Below, piece after piece: positions 1 to 9,213 of a stretch of DNA of 44,308 bases. This stretch comes from Lachnospiraceae bacterium. Lineage in GTDB: Bacteria > Bacillota > Clostridia > Lachnospirales > Lachnospiraceae. The stretch spans positions 1 through 44,308 of the forward strand of contig JAFUAE010000046.1 of the NCBI GenBank assembly GCA_017460845.1, read 5' to 3'. Positions within the stretch are counted from its first letter, which is position 1. Each line of letters begins with the position of its first letter. The notes beneath the pieces were generated by a model. That model searched no databases and was not told the origin of the DNA. It worked only from the letters and a program-made list of their open reading frames with translations. Position numbers and translations under genes: made by a program.

Positions 1-1
1 G

Positions 2-139
2 ACGACGATGATATTTGCACCTTCGGAGAAAGGACTTTCCCACTGCGAGCCGGAGCACACATCCGATGAGCTCTGCACCAAGGCTGCGAGCGTCATGCTC
101 AATGCAGTCCTCAAGCTCGACGAAAAGGGCGGTTTATAA
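2..139 (+). CDS. M20-type Zn-dependent amidohydrolase, C-terminal end (partial)
   Basis: This is the last 45 codons of a gene that enters from the left edge. The frame starting at base 2 is open to a TAA at 137-139. The peptide contains PSEKGLSHCEPEHTS followed by a helical tail (AASVMLNAVLKLDEKGGL). That is the typical C-terminus of M20-family hydrolases of the N-carbamoyl-L-amino-acid hydrolase / allantoate amidohydrolase group, where the His of the SHC..E motif belongs to the conserved C-terminal block. Family knowledge suggests a cytoplasmic, divalent-metal-dependent enzyme that releases an amino acid or ureido compound. It lies 26 bases before a pair of membrane proteins on the same strand, so it may be the enzyme of a small uptake-and-hydrolysis operon. 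The exact substrate cannot be told from the tail alone. Confidence 0.7.
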   Translation, partial: TTMIFAPSEKGLSHCEPEHTSDELCTKAASVMLNAVLKLDEKGGL

Positions 140-165
140 TTTGTTTTTTAAGAAGGAGGTAATCT

Positions 166-888
166 ATGGATTTTATGACAAATAAGGAATATCTGCAGAT
201 CGCCAATTCCCCGATGCTTTGGATCTGCGTAATTCCTGTCGTTATCGTTGAAATGCTTCAGGCTGCAATCTTTATCCGTGACGCCGTCAAGGCCGGTGAA
301 ATTGTAGGCCTGACCAAGGACGACTGTAAGGAAGCGATCCGTGCAGGCGCGATCTGTACGATCGGCCCCGGCATTTCCATGTTCACCGTCATGGTCGCCT
401 TCATGAGCATCGTCGGCGGACCGTTTGCATGGCTGCGTCTTTCCATTATCGGAACTGTCGTTACTGAGACCCTCGGCGCAACTGCAGGCGCTACTGCAAT
501 GGGCGTTGACCTCGGCGGTCCTGACTACGGCATCATGGCATTTACCTGTTCCGTATGGGTCATCACCCTGAACACCTGGGGCTTCTTCATCGTCAACCTT
601 CTCTTCGCACATAAAATGGAGTCCATCAAGGTCGCCATGGAAAAGCGTGATATGAGGATGTTCAATATCATCGGCGGCTGCCTGATGATCGGATGTATCG
701 CAATGTTCCTTGCACAGCAGTGCACCAATATCGCCAAGATCTCCGGCGCTGTCGGCGGCTTCATCGTAATGACGATCCTGATGTTCCTGACCAGAAAGCA
801 TCCGAGACTTGCAGAGTATAACCTCGGCATCGCTCTGATCGCCGGTATTCTGATTGCACAGACCTTCGCGGTCTATGTCATGAAGTAA
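166..888 (+). CDS. DUF5058-like integral membrane protein
   Basis: A 240-residue very hydrophobic protein with about six membrane segments (roughly residues 15-35, 70-95, 125-155, 168-188, 192-212 and 220-238). The N-terminal pattern (short polar stretch, ANSPMLWICV, then a helix and a cytoplasmic loop with GLTKDDCKEAIRAGAI, then IGPGISMF and GGPFAWLRLSIIG) fits my memory of the DUF5058 family of Firmicutes. Function is not established. The start is set by AGAAGGAGG about 8 bases upstream. The stop codon is immediately followed by the ribosome binding site of the next gene, which is also a multi-pass membrane protein, so the two probably form a heteromeric complex. Position right after an M20-type amidohydrolase makes transport of its substrate or product a reasonable but untested guess. 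Confidence 0.65.
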   Translation: MDFMTNKEYLQIANSPMLWICVIPVVIVEMLQAAIFIRDAVKAGEIVGLTKDDCKEAIRAGAICTIGPGISMFTVMVAFMSIVGGPFAWLRLSIIGTVVTETLGATAGATAMGVDLGGPDYGIMAFTCSVWVITLNTWGFFIVNLLFAHKMESIKVAMEKRDMRMFNIIGGCLMIGCIAMFLAQQCTNIAKISGAVGGFIVMTILMFLTRKHPRLAEYNLGIALIAGILIAQTFAVYVMK

Positions 889-902
889 TGAAGGAGGCCA
901 CT

Positions 903-1595
903 ATGAACGATATCGATAAAAGATTTAATGAAGAATATACACAAAAGATGATCCGGAACGGACGTCTGACCACCCTCATTGCAGCACTGCTCACCTTTGT
1001 CCCCGCGCTTTATCTCTGGCTTGTCATGGGTTATAAGTGCGAATGGAAATATATCCTGAGCGGTTGGGGAATCATTGTTTCCTCCTACTTCTTCATCTAT
1101 ATTTTTGAGCCGCTGGGCTTCTATCCGTCCATGGGTCTGTCCGGAATCTATGTCGGCTATCTTGCCGGCAACATTCCGACCGTACGTCTTCCCGCCATGC
1201 TGGCAGCACGAGCTGCAACAGGCACCGAAGCCGGCACCTATAAGGGCGAGCTCGTCGGCGTGATCGCAATCTGCGCATCCGTTTTTGTCAACGTTGCATT
1301 TGTTACCCTTGCCGCGATCGCAGGCCAGCAGATCCTGAATGTTCTTCCGGAATTCGTGATCCAGGCATTCAACTATGTCCTTCCCGCGATCCTGGGCGCC
1401 GTTATGGCTCAGTATTTCCCGAAGAACAAGATTTTTGTTCCGAGCATCTTTATCATCTGCCTGCTCATCAACCGTGCCGGTTTCCTTCCGAGCATTTCCA
1501 AGTTCCCGCTGGCAATCATTGTCAGTATCGTAATTGGTATCGGTATGTATATGAAGGTCAAGGCAGCTGATCCGGTTCCGACCGAGAACAAATAA
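903..1595 (+). CDS. integral membrane protein, partner of the DUF5058-like protein
   Basis: A 230-residue hydrophobic protein with about six to seven predicted membrane segments. An upstream in-frame ATG at 888 overlaps the previous stop codon, but AAGGAGG at 891-897 sits five bases before the ATG at 903, which is therefore preferred. I do not recognise a named family. Conserved-looking small-residue stretches (MGLSGIYVGYLAGNIPTVRLPA and a following AARAATGTEAGTYKGE loop) resemble the pore-lining region of a transporter rather than an enzyme. It is translationally close to the preceding membrane protein (14-base gap), and a terminator follows at about 1634, so the three-gene unit amidohydrolase, membrane protein, membrane protein seems complete on this side. 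Confidence 0.75.
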   Translation: MNDIDKRFNEEYTQKMIRNGRLTTLIAALLTFVPALYLWLVMGYKCEWKYILSGWGIIVSSYFFIYIFEPLGFYPSMGLSGIYVGYLAGNIPTVRLPAMLAARAATGTEAGTYKGELVGVIAICASVFVNVAFVTLAAIAGQQILNVLPEFVIQAFNYVLPAILGAVMAQYFPKNKIFVPSIFIICLLINRAGFLPSISKFPLAIIVSIVIGIGMYMKVKAADPVPTENK

Positions 1596-1633
1596 TCCCT
1601 TCCTTTAGCGGATATTCCGCTATGATTGCAAAG

Positions 1634-1670
1634 GCCTGCTCTCTTTTCCTCGGGAGCAGGCATTTTGCCT
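1634..1670 (+). terminator. rho-independent terminator after the membrane-protein pair
   Basis: GCCTGCTC (1634-1641) pairs with GAGCAGGC (1654-1661) and is followed by ATTTTG. A smaller perfect hairpin, AGCGGA-TAT-TCCGCT, lies just before it. Both are between the end of the second membrane protein and the HD-domain gene. Confidence 0.75.
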
Positions 1671-1706
1671 GTCATCAGATAAAAACTTGCAAAGGAAACG
1701 CCTCTT

Positions 1707-2225
1707 ATGAATGAAACCAACACCCTGACCCGGGGCAATTTGGATCAGCTTGCCTTTGAAATGATTGCATGGGACCGCGAGGATCCCAAGCGCATTCAGC
1801 ATTTCCTGAAGGTGCATGCCCTCTGCCGTCTGATCGGTCTCGGAGAGGGCCTTGCTCCGGAAGAGCTGTATATACTCGAAGCCGCAGCCTATGTCCATGA
1901 CATCGGGATCCGCGCTGCGGAGCAAAAATACGGCACCCAGAACGGAAAACTCCAGGAAGAGCTTGGTCCTCCGCTGGCGGAAGCCCTGCTGAAGAAGCTT
2001 GGCTTTGCGGACGATGTCATTTCCAGAGTCTGCTGGCTCGTCGGACATCACCACACCTATACCGGAATCAGCGGACAGGATTACCGGATCCTGATCGAGG
2101 CCGACTGGCTGGTCAACAATTATGAGTACGGCCTTACAGGACGTACGATTTATGCCTCTTACGACAGGATCTTCGTCACGGAGACCGGAAAAAAACTATT
2201 CACGGAAATGTACGGAAAGCCCTGA
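1707..2225 (+). CDS. HD-domain phosphohydrolase-like protein
   Basis: A 172-residue soluble protein with the signature of the HD superfamily of metal-dependent phosphohydrolases. An early His (RIQHFLKVHALCR, about residues 29-41) is followed by the doublet in AAYVHDIGIR (about 61-70), a GHHHT block (about 113-117) and a later Asp in IEADWLVNN. These are the usual metal ligands. The protein is short and has no attached nucleotide-binding, GAF or response-regulator domain, so it probably acts on a small phosphorylated or nucleotide substrate, which cannot be named. AAAGGAA lies about ten bases before the ATG. It is preceded by a terminator and followed 58 bases later by the DUF2812-type gene, with which it may be cotranscribed. 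Confidence 0.8.
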   Translation: MNETNTLTRGNLDQLAFEMIAWDREDPKRIQHFLKVHALCRLIGLGEGLAPEELYILEAAAYVHDIGIRAAEQKYGTQNGKLQEELGPPLAEALLKKLGFADDVISRVCWLVGHHHTYTGISGQDYRILIEADWLVNNYEYGLTGRTIYASYDRIFVTETGKKLFTEMYGKP

Positions 2226-2283
2226 TGCAGCAGCCTAAGCCGCAGAGCGCCTTCTCACTCATATCCATGGATCCGGAGATTTT

Positions 2284-3726
2284 ATGAAGAATTTTTGCAT
2301 TAAGAACTTTTCTTTTCTGCCGTCGGATTACGACAGCATGGTCACCTATTTAAATGAAATGCTCGCACAGGGCTGGCGCCTGAAGTGGGTCAAGGCCGGC
2401 TTCGGCGGATTTGAGCGGATCGCCCCGCCTTCCGGAAGCGTCAGTACAGCATGCTCTGACTCTGCACAAAACGCACAGATAACAGAAGCTGCCGGTACAG
2501 ACCCCGCCGGAAATGCCGGTACCCCAATCACATATGTGGTCGAGCCTTATCCCAATACCAACCTGATGACATTGCGGCGCATGCCGAAAACCTGGCTCAA
2601 TTTCTACACCGGGAATCACTGGTATTATATCGGCAAAACCCGCGGCAACTACATTTACTGTACGGATCTTGCAGATCCGGAGCCCCCGAGCAGCACAAGC
2701 AGCATGGGAAAAAACAACTCCAAGGCACAGATCCTGGACGCCGAAACAAAGCGGAACATGCTTATGATCATCGCAGTGATCCTGCTTTGCTACTGGCTGA
2801 GCGGCTCCAAGGCATTTATGTACGCTTTTGTCCTTACGAATATGTACCAGTATCTGGCAGTTCTGCTGCTGGTCCTCCTGGTCTTTGCCGTCGCGGCGAT
2901 CCTGCTCTATTCCCTCGAGAAGGTGCGCCTTCAGGCCCGGACCTTCACTCCGGACAGTGCCGGCGGATTAAAGCGCGGCATGCTTTATCACATCCGGAAC
3001 ACTGTCATCGCAGTCCTGCTGCTCGGATTCTTTCTGATGGAAACTGCGGGAACGCCTGCCATTCTGTTTTATCTGCTCCTGCCCGTTACAGCGCTGATCC
3101 TGGGAGGCGCCGTGATTATAAAGATCGCGCAAAAGGATACCTCGCATGAAAAGGGCAGAAAGCTGCTGCCGCTGACCTACGCCGCCGGTGCGGTTGTGAT
3201 CTGCCTGCTGCTGTTTTCCATGACCGGCATCCAGCGCGTAAATTCAGCACAGAAGGCCGCAGCACTGGAGGCTTCCCTGGCAAAGGCGGACGCACTTCCG
3301 CTCCTGCGGTACAGGGCTTTCTTCGATGACCTGTATACGCCCCGGTCTAAAGAAAACAATTCCCATCTCGGCAGTAATTATTTATATGAAGAGGCAAATG
3401 AAGACCGCTCCAGGATCGTGTTTACCAACTACTCTTCCATGAAGACCGGCTTCGGAGCAGACTGCATTTACAATTACCTGTATTCGCAGGCTCAGACCGA
3501 TTACCTGGGCGTATTTGAAAAACTGGATACATCTTCCTGGGAGACCGGAAGCGTACCGGAAGTCTATAAAATCACCGACCGCCCGGCTTATCTGATCCGA
3601 AAAGGAAACACCGTCATCCTCGCAACAGTCACGGAAGGCAGCGGAGGCGCCGGGGATGCAGCCGGCAGCAATGCTTCAGACGACCGGATCCTTGAAGAAA
3701 TCAAAAAAATAACAGCAGGGGCTTAA
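2284..3726 (+). CDS. DUF2812-type membrane protein
   Basis: A 480-residue protein. The N-terminal part has the DUF2812 look: a short beta segment, then SMVTYLNEMLAQGWRLKWV and a GFERI strand, and later a second aromatic-rich piece (NHWYYIGKTRGNYIYCTD, about residues 116-134). Between them is an Ala/Ser/Pro-rich spacer. Four or five membrane helices follow (about residues 159-176, 178-212, 240-284, 293-311). The C-terminal 170 residues look extracytoplasmic (FFDDLYTPRSKENNSHLG, RPAYLIRKGNTVIL). DUF2812 proteins of Firmicutes are often linked to PadR-type regulators, but none is present here. Function unknown; a membrane sensor is an inference. GGAG lies five bases before the ATG. Confidence 0.75.
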   Translation: MKNFCIKNFSFLPSDYDSMVTYLNEMLAQGWRLKWVKAGFGGFERIAPPSGSVSTACSDSAQNAQITEAAGTDPAGNAGTPITYVVEPYPNTNLMTLRRMPKTWLNFYTGNHWYYIGKTRGNYIYCTDLADPEPPSSTSSMGKNNSKAQILDAETKRNMLMIIAVILLCYWLSGSKAFMYAFVLTNMYQYLAVLLLVLLVFAVAAILLYSLEKVRLQARTFTPDSAGGLKRGMLYHIRNTVIAVLLLGFFLMETAGTPAILFYLLLPVTALILGGAVIIKIAQKDTSHEKGRKLLPLTYAAGAVVICLLLFSMTGIQRVNSAQKAAALEASLAKADALPLLRYRAFFDDLYTPRSKENNSHLGSNYLYEEANEDRSRIVFTNYSSMKTGFGADCIYNYLYSQAQTDYLGVFEKLDTSSWETGSVPEVYKITDRPAYLIRKGNTVILATVTEGSGGAGDAAGSNASDDRILEEIKKITAGA

Positions 3727-3746
3727 AAACCTCTGCTGTTTCTTTA
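3711..3746 (+). terminator. rho-independent terminator overlapping the end of the DUF2812 gene
   Basis: An 11-bp stem with one G-T pair, AACAGCAGGGG (3711-3721) against CCTCTGCTGTT (3730-3740), loop of eight bases, followed by TCTTTATT. The left arm lies inside the last codons and stop of the DUF2812-type gene. Confidence 0.85.
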
Positions 3747-3783
3747 TTCATGGTCCGGGGGTGTCACCGGCCCTGCATAACTG

Positions 3784-4656
3784 TCAGGAATCTTCTCCCG
3801 CCTCACTCTTCGGCAGGCGGAGCATCCTCAGATAATTCTTATGCTCTTCAACGACCCTGTCGCTGTCCATGCATTTCGCAATCGTCTTATTGTGTGTCCA
3901 GGGATCCAGTCTCCGCTTTTCAATATAATTCCGCGCAATATCAAATCTTTTCCCTAATGCTGTTGCAAAATACCAGGCAACCGCCATCTTCACATAATAC
4001 TCATCGCTGCGGATCGCAGCCACCTTCTCCATCTGGCCCGGCAGGAAATTGTCCCCGAGATAATTGTTCATCAGTGTTACCACGCCGAACCGGATCATGT
4101 AGGTCTCGCCGGAATCGATCCAGCTGTAGATATGCGGGAGAAGTTCATCCGGCTTCTTGCGGAACGCTTTCGGGCTCAGCTGGTCGCAGGTGGCCCAGTT
4201 GTCTATATATGGAAGAAACGCCTCGACCTGCCGCAGAGCGAGGTCAAAATCCTTTTCTTCCGCAATAATCATGGCATGCAGCTGATTTTCATCATAGTAT
4301 TCATGCGGAAGATCCTGCAGGAATGCATTCAGTTTCTCTGCCGCCTGCGGATCGTTGAGCGCATCTTTTCTCATCTGCTTTGCGAGCGTCCTGACCGCAG
4401 GTGTCCGTACACCGATGATCTTATCGGGATTCAGCGTCGGCACCAGTCCCTGATGAAACTCCTTATATTTCGGATCAGCCAGTTCCAGAAGCTTTGACTG
4501 TATCTCAGTCAGGGTAACCGTCTTTTTTCTGCCGATCCTGCTGCCGAGCCTTCCCGGCTGTTTTCCGCCTTTGTCTGCCGGCTGGTCTCCCGAATGAGTT
4601 CCCGCCTGCGCCGCCGGTTCCTTTCCTGCCTGTTTTGCCTGTCGTGAAAAAAGCAT
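3784..4656 (-). CDS. AlkD-like DNA alkylation repair protein
   Basis: A 290-residue HEAT-like-repeat protein of the AlkD / DNA alkylation repair family, which removes bulky or positively charged alkylated bases. From about residue 48 on it is colinear with the family: LADPKYKEFHQGLVPTLN, GVRTPAVRTLAKQM, then NWATCDQLSPKAF (catalytic-site Asp), TYMIRFGVVTLMNNYL (conserved Arg) and MAVAWYFATALGKRFD. The first 47 residues are a low-complexity basic/Gln-rich extension not typical of the family. It is kept because AAGGAGG sits five bases before this ATG and overlaps the stop region of sbcC. It is the last gene of the repair operon, only ten bases after sbcC, which suggests coordinated use in DNA repair. 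Confidence 0.9.
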   Translation of the reverse strand: MLFSRQAKQAGKEPAAQAGTHSGDQPADKGGKQPGRLGSRIGRKKTVTLTEIQSKLLELADPKYKEFHQGLVPTLNPDKIIGVRTPAVRTLAKQMRKDALNDPQAAEKLNAFLQDLPHEYYDENQLHAMIIAEEKDFDLALRQVEAFLPYIDNWATCDQLSPKAFRKKPDELLPHIYSWIDSGETYMIRFGVVTLMNNYLGDNFLPGQMEKVAAIRSDEYYVKMAVAWYFATALGKRFDIARNYIEKRRLDPWTHNKTIAKCMDSDRVVEEHKNYLRMLRLPKSEAGEDS

Positions 4657-4666
4657 ACCTGCCTCC

Positions 4667-7600
4667 TTAATCTCCGGTTTCTATTGATATCATACTGCCC
4701 GAGCGCGTCTTTGTAACGCGGATCTGCTGCGGAATATTCTCCACGAGTTCCTCCCGGTGGCTGATAATGCCGACCAGTTTATTGGAGCCAGACAGATTGA
4801 TAAGTATGTCCATGGCGTTCGCAATGGATTTCCGGTCAAGTGTGCCGAAGCCTTCATCAATAAAGATGGCATCCATCTGTACCCCGCCTAAATCTGATGA
4901 TACCGTATCGGACAGTCCAAGTGCAAGACTTAATGAAGCCTTAAAGCTCTCGCCTCCCGAAAGATTTCCGACCGGCCTGCGGTGTCCCGTGTAATTATCC
5001 AGCACCTCGAGATCCAGGAAGGTACTGCTCTTCCTGCCGGGCGCATCCTCCTGGCGGCACAGCTCGTACTGCCCGTCGCTCATCGGAATCAGCCTGCGGT
5101 TTGCCGCACGGATGATACTGTCAAAGCCGGCTGCCTGCACATATTGTTCCAGAGTGATCTTGCCGTTGCGGGTCGTGCCGCGCACCAGTTCGTAGAGCCT
5201 CCTGCTCAGCCCCGCCTCATGAGCGGCCCGGTAAAGCTGCTCCCGGCGGGATTCCATTGATGCCTGCTTTTCAGCATTCGCAGAAATCCGGAATCTGATC
5301 ACATTACATCTTTCCCGCAGGGCATTGACTGTCTGCTCCTGTTTCTCTGTTTCGTTCCGGAGCGCTTCAATATCGATCAGGCTCCTGCCCTCTGCATCCT
5401 GTTTTGCCTGCACAAGGCGCACACTGTTGTCACGGCATGCTTCCTGATAGTCCTTCAGCTGCTGCTCGCGCTCTGTGAGGAGTTTTTCCCCGACCGCAGC
5501 CTCAAGCATCGCCTCTTCGGAGACGAAACCATTTTCCGCCAGCATCTCCTGCAAATCATTTCGCAGCTTCTCTGCTTCTTTCTTAAGCGCAGCAGCGTTT
5601 TCTGCCTTTATGCGCAGCGCAGCGCCAAGCTCTGCCCTGCGTGTGTCGGCAGTTTTTTTATCTTCCTCCGCCTGCCGGATCGCCGTCTTAAGCGCCGCAG
5701 CCTGCTCTGCAGCATTCTTCATCTCCGCTTCCGCAGCCTGCCAGTTCATGTAGGTCAGGCCGGAAAGCGCTGCAAGGGAAGCCTCAGCGCCGGATTGCCG
5801 TCTGGCATATGTTTCCTGCGCTTTTCGAAGCTCTGCCTGCGCTTTCTCCAGAGCCGCCGTTTCCTCTCCGCGTATCCTTGCAAGTCCGGTCCGTGCCTTC
5901 TGCAGCTTACTGCATGCCTTTTCGGCGCTTTGAATCTCGTTTTTCAGCTGCTTATCAGCGTCCTCCGCACCGTCTTTAAGATCCCGCAGCATCTTTTCCA
6001 ATTCCGGGACCTGTCCTGATATGATGTTTCCCCGGATATCTCCCGCATACAGCAGGCTTCTGCCGGCCGCAATCGCTGCATCAAATTCCTTCTGCAGCTG
6101 TTCTTCAAGAAGCCCGGCCGCGGTCTTTGCGGAACACGCAGCAGTGTAAGCTTCATTTTTCTGATCCGTCAGCTTTTCTGTCGCCTGACGGATCTTTTCA
6201 TACGCATCCTCGCTCATTGCATTCTCAGGCAGCAGGGCCGGCTCCGGATGATGCAGCGAACCGCAGACCGGACATTTTTCGCCCTCCGTAAGATGCGCCG
6301 CAAGGATCCCTGCCCGGCTGCTTTCCAGGCACTTTTCGGCCTGCAGCCGCCGTGTTTCCGCTGCTTCATACTTCGCAAAGCATTTGAGATATACATCCTG
6401 CCTGTCCGCCAGCTCCTTCAGGCTTTTCTGCCGTCTGTCCAGGCCTGTCCCGAGAAGCTCTCCCGCATTCTGCAGCCAGTCTGCAAGACTCTTTTCCCTG
6501 TGCCGCAGCGCAACCAGCCTTTCTGGCTCATCCTTGTTCTCTTCTATAAACGCTTCATTTTTGATAATGCGCTCTTTTAAATCTTTTTCCCGGATCTGAA
6601 GGTCCTCTGCCTCCGCATCCAGTCCGGTCTTTTCTTCCTTCAGAGCTTCCAGGGTGTTTTTCAGCTGATCTCTCTGCAGATATTTTTCCTGTTCGCCAGC
6701 GATCCGGTCTGCCTTTCTGCCAAGCTCCTCCGCTTCCTCCAGATGCGTGCCTGCTTCCTCCAGCTTCTTTGCCGCCTCGCCGGCAGCTTTTTCCGCCTCC
6801 GAAAGGGAAGTTTTCAGCTCTTCTGCCTCTTTCTCTCCTCGCTCAAGTTCCTGCTCTTTTCCATGCATAAGATTCCAGCATGGCATCACTTTATACTCTG
6901 CCTTCCGGCTGAGCCCGACGCTTTCCTTAAGCGCCTCCATGGCCGCTGAGAGCATTTGCAGCTCCTTCTCTGTCCGCTGCAGGCTTTCCAGTCTTGTCAG
7001 AAATTCGTTATTCTGCAGGGCGCCGGCCAGGATCTTCTTCTGTCCGGAAAGAGCGGTTTCCGCATCCCCGAGCTCTTTCTGCGCCTGTGCCCCCAGCCCT
7101 TCATCTTCCTTAAGGATCCTTTCCGTCAGATCAAGAAGTTCTTCGAGATTCCAGACACTGCCGCTTCCGGCCGCCTTCATCTGCAATTCCTTTAATTCGC
7201 CGGAAAGCAGTGTGCCTTCTTCTGCTTTGATATCCCCGAAGGCATGTAGAATGTCTCCGGAGCAGCTGTGATGCGCCCCCTCAGCCCGGTCCATGCGCGC
7301 CTTCAGCTGGTATTCGATATTTTTATATCCGTCGGTCATAAAGATCGTGCGGAGGATCTCTGTCCGCTGGTCGGTCCGCGCATTCAGCAGCGACCAGAAC
7401 TCCCCCTGCGCGATCATGGCAATCTGCTTGAACTGATTTTTATCTATGCCAAGCAGGTCTCTGACCGCCTCATTGACCTGGGTCAGACCCTCGACCGGTG
7501 CTTTGCCGTCCTCGGTAAATACTGCTTTTTCCTGCTCTGTGATCACGCCGCTTCCCCGGAGCTTCGGCCTCTCATAGGACGGGCTCCGCCGCACGCAAAA

Positions 7601-7870
7601 GCTGCGCCCCTGATGCGTGAACCTGAATTCCACATAGCTTTCGACATCGGGCGCGGCATATTCGCTGCGCAGGTTCTTCTTATCCCGATAGCTGCCGCTG
7701 GTTTCCCCGTAGAGCGCAAAACAGATAGCGTCGAAAATCGTAGTCTTTCCTGCGCCGGTGTCGCCTGAGATCAGGAAAAGCCCTTTTTCTTCAAAGCTGT
7801 CGAAGCGGATCTCCGGAACAAGGCCTGCATATGGTCCGAAGGCGCTGATAATGAGTGAGACCGGCTTCAT
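4667..7870 (-). CDS. sbcC: exonuclease subunit SbcC (Rad50-like SMC ATPase)
   Basis: A 1067-residue ATPase of the SbcC/Rad50 family, partner of SbcD in processing hairpins, palindromes and protein-blocked DNA ends. Visible motifs in order: Walker A in LISGDTGAGKTTIFDAIC (about residues 33-50), the Q-loop IAQGEF (about 153), long Glu/Lys/Ala-rich coiled coils on each side of the zinc hook CPVCG (about residue 532, the exact middle), the ABC signature NLSGGESFKASLSLALG (about 965-980) and Walker B IFIDEGFGTLD (about 1002-1012). Length is normal. Its ATG overlaps the sbcD stop by four bases, so translation is coupled. No interruption is seen. Confidence 0.97.
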   Translation of the reverse strand: MKPVSLIISAFGPYAGLVPEIRFDSFEEKGLFLISGDTGAGKTTIFDAICFALYGETSGSYRDKKNLRSEYAAPDVESYVEFRFTHQGRSFCVRRSPSYERPKLRGSGVITEQEKAVFTEDGKAPVEGLTQVNEAVRDLLGIDKNQFKQIAMIAQGEFWSLLNARTDQRTEILRTIFMTDGYKNIEYQLKARMDRAEGAHHSCSGDILHAFGDIKAEEGTLLSGELKELQMKAAGSGSVWNLEELLDLTERILKEDEGLGAQAQKELGDAETALSGQKKILAGALQNNEFLTRLESLQRTEKELQMLSAAMEALKESVGLSRKAEYKVMPCWNLMHGKEQELERGEKEAEELKTSLSEAEKAAGEAAKKLEEAGTHLEEAEELGRKADRIAGEQEKYLQRDQLKNTLEALKEEKTGLDAEAEDLQIREKDLKERIIKNEAFIEENKDEPERLVALRHREKSLADWLQNAGELLGTGLDRRQKSLKELADRQDVYLKCFAKYEAAETRRLQAEKCLESSRAGILAAHLTEGEKCPVCGSLHHPEPALLPENAMSEDAYEKIRQATEKLTDQKNEAYTAACSAKTAAGLLEEQLQKEFDAAIAAGRSLLYAGDIRGNIISGQVPELEKMLRDLKDGAEDADKQLKNEIQSAEKACSKLQKARTGLARIRGEETAALEKAQAELRKAQETYARRQSGAEASLAALSGLTYMNWQAAEAEMKNAAEQAAALKTAIRQAEEDKKTADTRRAELGAALRIKAENAAALKKEAEKLRNDLQEMLAENGFVSEEAMLEAAVGEKLLTEREQQLKDYQEACRDNSVRLVQAKQDAEGRSLIDIEALRNETEKQEQTVNALRERCNVIRFRISANAEKQASMESRREQLYRAAHEAGLSRRLYELVRGTTRNGKITLEQYVQAAGFDSIIRAANRRLIPMSDGQYELCRQEDAPGRKSSTFLDLEVLDNYTGHRRPVGNLSGGESFKASLSLALGLSDTVSSDLGGVQMDAIFIDEGFGTLDRKSIANAMDILINLSGSNKLVGIISHREELVENIPQQIRVTKTRSGSMISIETGD

Positions 7871-9213
7871 GAATCCTGCCTCCCTTCCTCTTTTACGAGC
7901 CCGGTATGATTACTGCTGCCGCCGGAAACATCGCGGTCTTCAGAGCCTCTGCCCGATGCTCCGGCCATGCTTGTATCCATATCCCCGCCGGCTCCGGCCA
8001 CACCTGCCGCCGCTGCCGCCTCCTGCATCACGCCAAGCTCCTCCTCACTGATTTCGCAGCCGTAGATCTGGCGGTAAAAGTCCGAGATCAGCTCTGCAAA
8101 TGTTCTGCTCTCTGCTTCTTTGCCTGAGGCCTCCAGGACAGCTTCCCTCGTATGTGCATTATCATAATCGATCCGCACAGTATTGGGATAATACTGGCGG
8201 AAAATCCCCATGACATCATTGATGATGTCTTCATCTGTCAGTGTTGCATAAATATAGTCATCCGTATCTGTGACATTTTTAGAATCCAGCAGTTCTTTCA
8301 GCGGGCCCTTCAGCCGTCTGAGATCGCGGCGGGGATGAAGCGGAAGCAACTCGATCTGCGTCACTGCAATTTGCTGCTCCGCCATATCGCAGGCATCTGC
8401 AGCGCCGCGCGCTTCTGCCGCTTCGCCAACCTTCCCTGCAGCGCCTTTTTTCCCGAGCGTCACAAGCACCGCGGACTTGTCATTTGCAGCTTCACTTAAG
8501 GAATACTTGAGCATGGAGCCTGCGTAACGGATATGCTCCGCGCCCGCCCGCTGCGGACTGTGAATGTGCCCGAGCGCTACATAATCAAAGTCCATAAAGA
8601 TGCCGGCGCTGATCTTTTCAACCAGGCCGACACTCTGCACGGATGCGCCCTCTGAGCCGGCAAGTACCGGATCCTCCCTCCCGGCGACAAACTGGTGCGC
8701 GATAAGAATGTTGCGCGCGCCGTAATCGATATCCGCGTGCTCCAGAACTGTCCTGACCGCATCCTCGTAAGAAACGATATCTGCATCCGGATAGTAATGC
8801 CGGACCCGCGAAGCCTTGACATACGGAAGCATCCAGATATGGACAGGTCCGTATTCATCTGTAAATGTATACGACTTCAGGTCTCCCTCGAACCGGGAAC
8901 AGATATGGATCCCCCTGGTCTCAAAGAAACTGCTGCCGAACTGCAGCCGGTCATCGGAATCATGGTTCCCGCTGATCAGGAAGGCCTCGATCTGCATATC
9001 GGCCAGCTTTACGAGAAAATGGTCGAGCAGGCGGACCGCAGCCTCGCTCGGAATGGATTTGTCATAAATGTCTCCGGCGATCAGCACGGCATCTGCTTTT
9101 GTTTCACGCAAAAGCCCGAGGATCTGATCCAGCATGTACTGCTGATCTTCGATCAGATCAAAATCACTTAAGGACCTTCCAAGATGAAGGTCCCCGAGAT
9201 GAAGAAATTTCAT
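7867..9213 (-). CDS. sbcD: exonuclease subunit SbcD (Mre11-like nuclease)
   Basis: A 448-residue calcineurin-like metallophosphoesterase, the nuclease subunit of SbcCD. Phosphodiesterase motifs are clear: GDLHLGR (about 7-13), AGDIYDKS (about 46-53), SGNHDSDDRL (about 81-90), a His in IAHQFVAG and GHIHSPQ (about 213-219). The last 55 residues are an Ala/Gly/Ser-rich low-complexity tail (for example AAAAGVAGAGGDMD) that extends beyond the usual end of the family; it may be a disordered linker. The start overlaps the stop of the upstream flavin reductase gene by the four bases ATGA, and the stop overlaps sbcC in the same way. Confidence 0.97.
   Translation of the reverse strand: MKFLHLGDLHLGRSLSDFDLIEDQQYMLDQILGLLRETKADAVLIAGDIYDKSIPSEAAVRLLDHFLVKLADMQIEAFLISGNHDSDDRLQFGSSFFETRGIHICSRFEGDLKSYTFTDEYGPVHIWMLPYVKASRVRHYYPDADIVSYEDAVRTVLEHADIDYGARNILIAHQFVAGREDPVLAGSEGASVQSVGLVEKISAGIFMDFDYVALGHIHSPQRAGAEHIRYAGSMLKYSLSEAANDKSAVLVTLGKKGAAGKVGEAAEARGAADACDMAEQQIAVTQIELLPLHPRRDLRRLKGPLKELLDSKNVTDTDDYIYATLTDEDIINDVMGIFRQYYPNTVRIDYDNAHTREAVLEASGKEAESRTFAELISDFYRQIYGCEISEEELGVMQEAAAAAGVAGAGGDMDTSMAGASGRGSEDRDVSGGSSNHTGLVKEEGRQDS

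Noticed and set aside
148..801. Long minus-strand open frame opposite the DUF5058-like gene
   Set aside because: It has no ribosome binding site and a His/Asp-rich low-complexity translation; it is the antisense shadow of a clear membrane-protein gene.
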